Below are positions 1 to 6,183 of a stretch of DNA of 10,862 nucleotides, piece after piece; position 1 is the first letter of the stretch; every line of letters begins with the position of its first letter. Origin of the DNA: JBBQKI01 sp038326725 (GTDB lineage: Bacteria > Bacteroidota > Bacteroidia > Flavobacteriales > Flavobacteriaceae); contig JBBQKI010000054.1 in the NCBI GenBank assembly GCA_038326725.1, forward strand, positions 1 through 10,862, read 5' to 3'. Both the position numbers and the translations under genes were made by a program. Under the pieces are notes generated by a model. The model was given only the letters and a program-made list of their open reading frames with translations, did not search any database and was not told where the DNA came from.

Positions 1-165
1 ACGCCACACCATGTTTTTGAAATTGCCTTTGAGGGAATTGCCGAAAGCGGCCGCCATAAAAGCGGTATTGCAACCCGTTTCCCTCGGATTATCCGTTGGC
101 GAAAGGACAAACCCAAAGAAGAGGCGAACACTTTGGATGATTTGAAGGCCTTGATTCCGAAGTAA
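1..165 (+). CDS. ATP-dependent DNA ligase, C-terminal end (partial)
   Basis: Only the last 54 codons are present; the gene begins before the window and ends at TAA 163-165. The visible part reads as the end of the OB-fold domain of a bacterial ATP-dependent DNA ligase. It contains HKSGIATRFPRIIRWRKDK, which matches the C-terminal nucleotidyltransferase motif region (an RFPR...R pattern) of the ligases found in repair cassettes, such as the Pseudomonas putida PP_1105 family. Such enzymes seal nicks through a ligase-AMP intermediate. The active-site lysine is outside the window. The identification rests on this short tail plus the context: the next two genes are the helicase and phosphoesterase known to accompany this ligase. 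I infer an operon with them, although a hairpin repeat separates it from the helicase gene. Confidence 0.88.
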   Translation, partial: TPHHVFEIAFEGIAESGRHKSGIATRFPRIIRWRKDKPKEEANTLDDLKALIPK

Positions 166-171
166 CTGGTT

Positions 172-215
172 CCCCTCCTTTTTTCAAGGAGGGATGCCCA
201 GAGGGCGGGGTGGTT
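172..215. repeat. Intergenic double-hairpin element, REP-like
   Basis: Two adjacent inverted repeats lie between the ligase stop and the helicase start. The first pairs CCCTCCTT (173-180) with AAGGAGGG (186-193) around a five-base loop. The second pairs GCCC (196-199) with GGGC (203-206) around AGA. The unit ends in GGGGTGGTT. From memory this resembles a G+C-rich palindromic element scattered between genes in many Flavobacteria, but I could not search for copies. No run of T follows the stems, so it does not look like a classic intrinsic terminator. It could still fold in the mRNA and affect stability or attenuate transcription within the cassette. Confidence 0.6.
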
Positions 216-248
216 AACGTCTATTTCCAATAAACTCAAAAAAATAAA

Positions 249-2708
249 TTGAATAATACTCACATTACAGATATAGCTGCCTCTTGGTTCGAATCCAAAA
301 ATTGGACACCCTTCCCCTTCCAACAAAAAACATGGAACGCTTTTTTGGACGGAAAGCACGGTTTGCTGAATGCCCCCACGGGCAGCGGTAAAACCTATGC
401 GCTATGGGTCCCCATTGTGCTTCAATATTTAAAAAGCAACCCAGATTATAAAACCAAAAAAACAAAAGGTATCAAAGCAATTTGGGTAACTCCCTTACGG
501 GCGCTTTCCGTGGAAATAAAACAAGCAGCCCAACGCTTTGCGGACGATTTGGAAACCGGGCTAACCGTAGGGATACGTTCCGGCGATACATCGGCGGCTG
601 AAAGAGCACAACAAAAAAAACAAATGCCGGATTTGCTCATCACCACGCCCGAAAGTTTGATGTTGTTGTTGGCCTCAAAAGATTACGACAAAACTTTTTC
701 CCCGCTTACCGCCATTGTTGTGGACGAATGGCACGAATTGATGGGAAGCAAACGTGGCGTGCAAACAGAGCTTGCCCTTTCCCGATTTAAAACCATTTCT
801 CCACAACTCCGTATTTGGGGGATTTCGGCCACAATTGGTAATTTGGAACAGGCCCAAAATGTTCTTTTAGGTATGAATTCGGAATTCCTTAAAAATTCCG
901 TCCTTATAAAAGCTACCATCAAAATGAAAATTGAAGTGCGGTCCATTATTCCCAAAAAAATGGAAACATTCCCGTGGCGTGGTCATTTGGGATTGCATTT
1001 GCTCGATGAAATTATTCCTATTGTAAACCAAAGTAAAACCACCCTTATTTTCACCAATACCAGGGGGCAATGTGAAGTATGGTTTCAAAGCATCCTTTCA
1101 AAATATCCCGAATTTGCAGGGGAAATTGCGATGCACCATGGCAGCATTGCCAAAGAAACCAGGCTTTGGGTAGAGCAGGCCATCAGGAACGAATCCTTAA
1201 AAATAGTGGTTGCCACTTCAAGTTTGGATTTGGGGGTGGATTTTGCGCCGGTGGAAACCATAATTCAAATTGGTAGCCCAAAAGGGGTTGCAAAATTCCT
1301 TCAGCGCGCCGGACGCAGCAATCATCGACCCGGCGAAGCGAGCGTAATTTACTTTTTACCCACACATGCATTGGAACTGGTGGAAGCTTCTGCTTTAAAA
1401 AGGGCTGTAAAAGAAGGAGTTGTTGAAGACCGTATTCCTTATTTGCTGAGTTTTGATGTGCTTGTTCAATATTTGGTAACACTTTCGGTGAGCAACGGTT
1501 TTTATCCGAAGGAAATTTTTCCGGAAATAAATAACACTTTTTGCTTTCAGGGAATTACCGAAGAACAATGGAACTTTTGCCTCTTTTTTATCACCCAGGG
1601 AAGCCAAAGCCTGCAAGCTTACGACGAATTCCGAAAAGTTGAAGTATCCGCCGAAGGTGTGTTCAAAGTGGAAAACAGGCAAATAGCAATGATGCATCGA
1701 CTTTCCATCGGCACTATTGTTAGCGATTCGATGATGCTGGTAAAATACATCGGTGGCGGCTTTATCGGGACCATTGAAGAATGGTTTATCAGCAAAATGA
1801 AACCGGGCGATATTTTTATTTTTGCCGGGCGCAGGTTGGAACTTGTTCGGATAAAGGAAATGCAGGCCTTGGTTCGCGCTTCTTCTCAAAAAAGCGCAAA
1901 AATCGTGAGCTTTATGGGTGGAAGAATGCCGCTTTCTTCGCAAATGAGTAAAATTTTACGCGAAGAATTTCAAAGCGAGGCCGACCATAAACGCAATACC
2001 CCTGAACTTAAAGCCCTCAGCCATATTTTTGACCGACAGGAAATGGAATCTATTGTGCCCGGGGAGAATGAATTTTTAATTGAAACATTCAAAACGCGAG
2101 AAGGGCATCATTCCATTTTCTACCCGTTTGAAGGACGTTTTGTGCACGAAGCAATGAGCGGGCTACTCGCCTATCGCATCAGTTTGCTGATGCCGATTAC
2201 TTTTTCATTGGCTTATAATGATTATGGGTTCGAATTATTGAGCGATCAACCTTTGGACATTCAAAATGTAATTGATAACAACCTTTTTTCGACCGAATAT
2301 TTATTTGAAGACCTTCAAAAAAGTTTGAATTCCACCGAACTTGCCCGAAGGAAATTCCGGGATATAGCGGTTATAAGCGGGTTGGTTTTTCAGGGTTACC
2401 CCAACAAAATAATTAAAACAAAACATTTGCAAAGTAATTCGCAATTGTTGTTCGATGTTTTCCGGGATTACGAACCCCATAATTTGCTATACTTGCAGGC
2501 TTTTCGTGAAACTTTCGAACATCAATTGGAAGAAGGACGATTGAGGATGGCATTGGAAAGGATAAATTCTCAAACCATTATTTGGAAAGCATGTCAAAAA
2601 GCCACCCCATTCAGTTTCCCGATAATTACGGACCGACTTCGTGAAAAACTTTCTTCGGAAAAATTGGCGGATAGAATAAAACGGATGACTTTGCAATTGG
2701 AAAAATGA
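249..2708 (+). CDS. DNA ligase-associated DEXH-box helicase (Lhr-Core type)
   Basis: This 819-residue superfamily 2 helicase carries the full motif set: Q-motif-like PFPFQ (21-25), Walker A APTGSGKT (42-49), TPLRAL (81-86), TTPES (132-136), DEWH box (159-162), SAT (193-195), TNTRGQ (269-274), SSLDLGVDF (324-332) and QRAGRS (352-357). The DEWH form and the long region after the two RecA domains, expected to be winged-helix and Lhr-core beta domains, fit the ligase-associated helicases, which are ATP-dependent 3'-to-5' translocases in characterised relatives. The start is TTG: an in-frame TAA at 231-233 leaves almost no room upstream, and the first internal Met is residue 126, after Walker A. 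The stop overlaps the next gene's ATG, indicating translational coupling. Probable role: processing damaged DNA with the ligase and nucleases. Confidence 0.95.
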   Translation: MNNTHITDIAASWFESKNWTPFPFQQKTWNAFLDGKHGLLNAPTGSGKTYALWVPIVLQYLKSNPDYKTKKTKGIKAIWVTPLRALSVEIKQAAQRFADDLETGLTVGIRSGDTSAAERAQQKKQMPDLLITTPESLMLLLASKDYDKTFSPLTAIVVDEWHELMGSKRGVQTELALSRFKTISPQLRIWGISATIGNLEQAQNVLLGMNSEFLKNSVLIKATIKMKIEVRSIIPKKMETFPWRGHLGLHLLDEIIPIVNQSKTTLIFTNTRGQCEVWFQSILSKYPEFAGEIAMHHGSIAKETRLWVEQAIRNESLKIVVATSSLDLGVDFAPVETIIQIGSPKGVAKFLQRAGRSNHRPGEASVIYFLPTHALELVEASALKRAVKEGVVEDRIPYLLSFDVLVQYLVTLSVSNGFYPKEIFPEINNTFCFQGITEEQWNFCLFFITQGSQSLQAYDEFRKVEVSAEGVFKVENRQIAMMHRLSIGTIVSDSMMLVKYIGGGFIGTIEEWFISKMKPGDIFIFAGRRLELVRIKEMQALVRASSQKSAKIVSFMGGRMPLSSQMSKILREEFQSEADHKRNTPELKALSHIFDRQEMESIVPGENEFLIETFKTREGHHSIFYPFEGRFVHEAMSGLLAYRISLLMPITFSLAYNDYGFELLSDQPLDIQNVIDNNLFSTEYLFEDLQKSLNSTELARRKFRDIAVISGLVFQGYPNKIIKTKHLQSNSQLLFDVFRDYEPHNLLYLQAFRETFEHQLEEGRLRMALERINSQTIIWKACQKATPFSFPIITDRLREKLSSEKLADRIKRMTLQLEK

Positions 2709-3352
2709 CCAAAAAAATCAAAATAAAAAACACTCAATTCCACCTCCACCCAAGCGGCGCAATCTTTTGGGAAGAAAAAAAAATGCTCCTCATAGCCGAT
2801 GTGCATTTGGGAAAAATAGCGCATTTCAGAAAACACGGCGCGGCTGTTCCTGCAAACGCAGCGTTTAAAAACCTTGAAAAGCTTACAGAAATTTCAAATC
2901 AGTTTCAACCTAAAAATATTTGCTTTCTTGGCGATTTATTTCATAGCAAATTAAATGATGAATGGCAGGATTTTGAAAAATGGGTGGATTACACCAAGGC
3001 TGAAGTGATGCTGATTTCCGGAAACCATGATATTATTCCAAAATATTTATATGAAGATTTGGGCGTAAAAGTGTTTGATGAATTGTTGTTCGACGGTTTT
3101 ATCTTGACCCATCATCCAACGGAAAGGAAAAATTTCTTCAATTTTTCGGGTCACGTGCATCCGGGAATTCGCATGAAAGGACCGGGCAGGCAATTCCTAA
3201 AATTTTCATGTTTTTATAAAACCAAAACTCAAATTATTCTTCCCGCTTTTGGTAACTTTACGGGGAAGCACATCCTTTCTCCAACTGAAAATGATGAGGT
3301 TTATGCTATTGTTGAAGGGGAAGTTATTTGTGTTTCGAAGAGAAACTCTTAA
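2705..3352 (+). CDS. pdeM: Ligase-associated metallophosphoesterase PdeM
   Basis: A 215-residue calcineurin-like phosphoesterase. The metal-binding motifs appear in order: DVH (32-34), GDLFH (76-80), GNHD (106-109), THH (135-137) and GHVH (149-152). The C-terminal LPAFGNFTGKH (179-189) is typical of the small phosphoesterases that accompany the cassette ligase and helicase. Members are Mn-dependent phosphodiesterases or DNA endonucleases, predicted to trim damaged DNA ends. No signal peptide is visible, so it should act in the cytoplasm. Its ATG overlaps the helicase stop (ATGA), so the two are very probably translated from one mRNA. All expected metal ligands are present and the length is normal. 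The family is clear; the exact substrate is unknown. Confidence 0.93.
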   Translation: MTKKIKIKNTQFHLHPSGAIFWEEKKMLLIADVHLGKIAHFRKHGAAVPANAAFKNLEKLTEISNQFQPKNICFLGDLFHSKLNDEWQDFEKWVDYTKAEVMLISGNHDIIPKYLYEDLGVKVFDELLFDGFILTHHPTERKNFFNFSGHVHPGIRMKGPGRQFLKFSCFYKTKTQIILPAFGNFTGKHILSPTENDEVYAIVEGEVICVSKRNS

Positions 3353-3363
3353 AATATATCTAA

Positions 3364-3879
3364 TTGAAATTTTTACTTTTTTTATTTATAGGTTTACTCT
3401 TATGCACAAGTTGCAAGGAAAAGCCGAGTAAAATTTATGGTGTTTGGTACACTGTTGAAAATTTTAGTGGTGGTGCATATTATTTTGAGGCTCATATTAA
3501 TGACACTTTGTTTACAGTTGTTAATCAAGATGGCTTATCTTATATATCTTCGTATGAAATAAATGACGATACTCTAAAGCAGTATATAAAAGATTTGCAA
3601 AATGATTATAAGGTTTTTGATACGGTAAATTTTACAATTGAAAGCACATTAGATTCTTTTAATATGAAGAATCTGTACAATCCGAAGGCAACTAGTTCGT
3701 GGAAAAAAATTGAAAAAGTCACACCAACGGATTTTTTGATTATTGAAGATGAAAATGAATTTTCAACTCAATTTAGAGAAAGATTTATTTCAAACTATTT
3801 AAGCAAAACAAAGAATATAAATACAAAAATTCTTTTGCAGAATTTTGATGTTCGGTGGGATATAAATGATAAAAAATAA
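3364..3879 (+). CDS. Small lipoprotein of unknown function
   Basis: A 171-residue protein whose N-terminus is a lipoprotein signal: Lys2, a hydrophobic stretch at about 3-13, then CTSC with Cys17 as the probable lipidated residue, followed by KEK. The rest is rich in Asp, Asn, Lys, Tyr and Phe, with alternating strand-like segments that could form a small beta-barrel (lipocalin-like), but I recognise no family. The start is TTG, placed directly after an in-frame TAA (3361-3363). No Met occurs until after residue 100, so the signal peptide requires TTG or another non-ATG codon. The gene is markedly AT-rich: 3541-3600 has 15 G+C in 60 bases, against 31 for 7981-8040 in mfd. It lies 11 bases after pdeM and one base before the next gene, suggesting cotranscription. 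The low G+C may indicate separate origin. Confidence 0.7.
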   Translation: MKFLLFLFIGLLLCTSCKEKPSKIYGVWYTVENFSGGAYYFEAHINDTLFTVVNQDGLSYISSYEINDDTLKQYIKDLQNDYKVFDTVNFTIESTLDSFNMKNLYNPKATSSWKKIEKVTPTDFLIIEDENEFSTQFRERFISNYLSKTKNINTKILLQNFDVRWDINDKK

Positions 3880-3880
3880 T

Positions 3881-4681
3881 ATGAAAAAAACGCTACAAAT
3901 AGCGAACATCATTGCCTTCGTGGCAACAGTTTTTGTAAACTATCTTTCTAACACGGGAGCAATAAACAATACAACTATTGGCGATATTTCTGATGCCTCA
4001 AAAAATCTATTCACCCCAGCGGGATATGCATTCTCTATTTGGGGGCTTATTTATTTGTTGTTGTTGGGATTCATAATTTATCAAAGCAGAAGTCTTTTTA
4101 GTAAAGTGCGTGATAATCAATTCATATTAAAAACGGGATGGTGGTTCGTGCTTTCCTGCTTCGCAAACATTATGTGGATTACTTTCTGGCTCTACGGATA
4201 TATGGAGTTTTCAGTATTTGCGATTTTTATACTGCTATATTCACTTTTAAAGGTTGTTATGAATAACCGAATGGAACTTTGGGACGCACCAATTTCTGTG
4301 ATTGCCTTTCTATGGTGGCCTTTCGTGTTTTATAGTGGTTGGGTTACCGTTGCGAGTATCGCAAACGTTGCGGCCTATTTAACGAGTATAGAATGGGAAG
4401 CGTGGGGTTATAGCGAAAGTTCTTGGGCTGTCACAATGATTATTATAGCAGGAATAATAAATCTATTTGTTACTTGGAAACGCAATATGCGTGAGTTTGC
4501 CTTAGTAGGTGTTTGGGCGTTGGCAGCTATCGCGGTCGCTAATTGGGAAGCAAGTCAAACAGTTGCCTACGCGGCAATTGCTGTGGCAGCAGTGCTTTTC
4601 GTGAGCAGCATTTATCACGCTTTCAAAAATCGCGAAACTAGCCCAGTGAACAAATGCAAAGAATATTTGAAAAAGACTTAA
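3881..4681 (+). CDS. Tryptophan-rich TspO/MBR-related membrane protein
   Basis: Translated from ATG 3881 this is 266 residues. An in-frame ATG at 3866 would overlap the lipoprotein gene and add five polar residues; 3881 gives the more natural MKKTLQ start and a one-base gap after the upstream TAA. I see about eight hydrophobic helices at roughly 5-22, 48-67, 87-107, 108-127, 137-165, 182-199, 206-221 and 227-245. There are 15 tryptophans, including FTPAGYAFSIWG (44-55) and NIMWITFW (96-103), which resemble the helix signatures of TspO/MBR tryptophan-rich sensory proteins. Classical TspO has five helices and about 160 residues, so this is a longer relative. TspO proteins bind porphyrins and other hydrophobic ligands; the ligand here is unknown. 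It sits in the cytoplasmic membrane and is probably coexpressed with the lipoprotein. Confidence 0.8.
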   Translation: MKKTLQIANIIAFVATVFVNYLSNTGAINNTTIGDISDASKNLFTPAGYAFSIWGLIYLLLLGFIIYQSRSLFSKVRDNQFILKTGWWFVLSCFANIMWITFWLYGYMEFSVFAIFILLYSLLKVVMNNRMELWDAPISVIAFLWWPFVFYSGWVTVASIANVAAYLTSIEWEAWGYSESSWAVTMIIIAGIINLFVTWKRNMREFALVGVWALAAIAVANWEASQTVAYAAIAVAAVLFVSSIYHAFKNRETSPVNKCKEYLKKT

Positions 4682-4684
4682 GAT

Positions 4685-4711
4685 TTAAGACCGCTTAGCT
4701 GTATGGTCTAA
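4685..4711. terminator. Weak stem-loop between convergent genes
   Basis: TTAAGACC (4685-4692) can pair with GGTCTAA (4705-4711) around a 12-base loop if one A is bulged. It lies between the ends of the TspO-like gene and the minus-strand oxidoreductase gene, where a bidirectional terminator would be expected. No T-run follows directly on the + strand. On the minus strand a TTTTT occurs several bases beyond the stem. The call is tentative. Confidence 0.25.
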
Positions 4712-4738
4712 GACAATTATTTCAAAAATCGTAAATCC

Positions 4739-6091
4739 TCAAACCATTCCCTTAATATCGTTTCCCCAAGTGGGATAGGCGAAAATCATTGCTTTCAAAT
4801 CCTCACAAGTAAGTTTTCCGCACATCGTAAGCACAAAGAGATTTATCATTTCCCCCGCTTGAGGAGCAATAATGTGTGCGCCCAAAATGAGGTTCCTTTT
4901 TTTATCGACAATAGTTTTATAGGCATAGGTTTTTTCATTCAAATGCCGTGCATTGTACCAGCCGGGAACATTTTTATATTCCACCCTAAAATCATAGCCC
5001 CGTTTTTTTGCCTCCGCTTCGGTGAGGCCGATAGTTGCCATTTGTGGAAGGGTAAAAACCACCGAGGGAACGGGCGGGAAATTCATTTTCAACTTATTCC
5101 CATTTCGGATATTATGGCTCACTATCCGCGCTTCCTGCGATGAGGTGGGCGTCAACGGTGGCGATCCGCTGGCGGAAACATCGCCACAGGCATAAACCGA
5201 TTTGTTCGAAGGATTTTGAAGGAAATCGTTCACTTCTACTCCTTTTTTTGAAAAGCTTACATTTCCTTTTTCAAGTTCCAATGCGGCTATGGAAGGTTCA
5301 CGCCCTGCGGTATTAAAAACCATTCCTGACTTTATGGAATCATCTTTTCCGCTTCTTTTAAAATTTACCTTGAAATTTTTCCGCAGTTTTTCTACTTCAG
5401 TAACTGAAGCATTAAAAATAAAATCAATACCGATTTCTTTTGAAGCTTCCATCAAATGGGAAACGATGTCTTCATCAAAATGCGCAAGCGGCCTCGGGCC
5501 AAATTCAATCATTGTCACTTTAACGCCACAACGGGCGGCAATGTGCGCAAACTCCATCCCGATATAACCCGCGCCAATAAAAACAATACTTTCCGGGAGT
5601 TCGGGGAGTTCCAAAAAATCGTCGCTGACCAATAAATGTTCCCTTCCCGGGATTTTAAGTTCCGTGGGTATTTGGCCGGTAGCGATTACAATTTTGTTTG
5701 CCTTTATTGTTTTTCCTTCCACCGAAAGCGTGTTTTCATCAATGAATTCGGGGGATTGGTGGTAGAGTTCAATGCCCGCTGCTTTCAGGTTTTTTTCGGT
5801 AACAAAAGGCACTGCACCCACAAAAGTTTGTTTGAATTTTTGAAGGTCTTGCCAATTAATTTTTGGAACGTTTTTAATTCCTTTTCCCATTAAATTGGCC
5901 GCATTTTGCATCGCCTCGGTAATGGCCACCAAAACTTTTTTTGGGTCGCAACCCCGGTTGGCGCAAGTGCCACCAAATTCCCGATTGTCCGCAATGGCTA
6001 CTTTCATTCCTGCTTTTGCACAGTCATACGCCACAGTTTTCCCAGCAGTGCCCGTGCCAATTACAAATACATCAAATTCTTTTATTGCCAT
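4739..6091 (-). CDS. FAD/NAD(P)-dependent disulfide oxidoreductase family protein
   Basis: This 450-residue protein has the fold of glutathione reductase, mercuric reductase and dihydrolipoyl dehydrogenase. The FAD site GTGTAG (12-17) is followed by the redox pair Cys43/Cys48 in GGTCANRGCDPKK. A second nucleotide site GAGYIGMEFA precedes a β-strand ending MIEFG, whose Glu favours NADH over NADPH. The second FAD motif is CGDVSASG. The C-terminal dimerisation domain is present. The usual HPxxxE pair is replaced by YPTWGN (Tyr439 and Asn444), so the standard acid-base catalyst is missing. The substrate cannot be named, and I avoid calling it Lpd or Gor. The protein should be cytosolic. It is convergent to the TspO-like gene and divergent from mfd. 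ATG 6091 fits the N-terminal MAIKEFDVFVIG. Confidence 0.88.
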   Translation of the reverse strand: MAIKEFDVFVIGTGTAGKTVAYDCAKAGMKVAIADNREFGGTCANRGCDPKKVLVAITEAMQNAANLMGKGIKNVPKINWQDLQKFKQTFVGAVPFVTEKNLKAAGIELYHQSPEFIDENTLSVEGKTIKANKIVIATGQIPTELKIPGREHLLVSDDFLELPELPESIVFIGAGYIGMEFAHIAARCGVKVTMIEFGPRPLAHFDEDIVSHLMEASKEIGIDFIFNASVTEVEKLRKNFKVNFKRSGKDDSIKSGMVFNTAGREPSIAALELEKGNVSFSKKGVEVNDFLQNPSNKSVYACGDVSASGSPPLTPTSSQEARIVSHNIRNGNKLKMNFPPVPSVVFTLPQMATIGLTEAEAKKRGYDFRVEYKNVPGWYNARHLNEKTYAYKTIVDKKRNLILGAHIIAPQAGEMINLFVLTMCGKLTCEDLKAMIFAYPTWGNDIKGMV

Positions 6092-6145
6092 AATTTAAAA
6101 ATAGTTAAAGGATAAAGGAATTGTGTTATTAAAGGTATAAAGTTC

Positions 6146-6177
6146 TTCGCAAAAACCTAATAGGTAACATATCTTTG
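6146..6177 (+). promoter_or_regulatory. Bacteroidota-type promoter for mfd
   Basis: TATCTTTG (6170-6177) is a perfect match to the Bacteroidota -7 consensus TAnnTTTG. Twenty bases upstream, TTCG (6146-6149) matches the -33 TTTG at three of four positions. Transcription would be expected to begin about six bases after the box, at or just before the mfd ATG at 6184. No Shine-Dalgarno sequence is visible. The -7 element is convincing; the -33 element is weak. Confidence 0.6.
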
Positions 6178-6183
6178 CGTTTT

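Noticed and set aside
1395..1943. 182-codon open frame on the minus strand opposite the helicase
   Set aside because: It is fully antisense to conserved helicase coding sequence, its translation has no recognisable motif, and its composition is that of a shadow frame.
3866..3880. Upstream ATG extending the TspO-like protein by five residues
   Set aside because: It overlaps the lipoprotein gene's end and adds a polar, non-family stretch. ATG 3881 gives a typical Lys-Lys start before the first helix.
5158..5187. Inverted repeat GTGGCGAT / ATCGCCAC with an inner CCG/CGG inside the oxidoreductase gene
   Set aside because: The eight-base arms with a 14-base gap are expected a few times by chance in a window of this size. 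The encoded residues fall in the conserved CGDVSASG flavin motif region, so the sequence is explained by coding.
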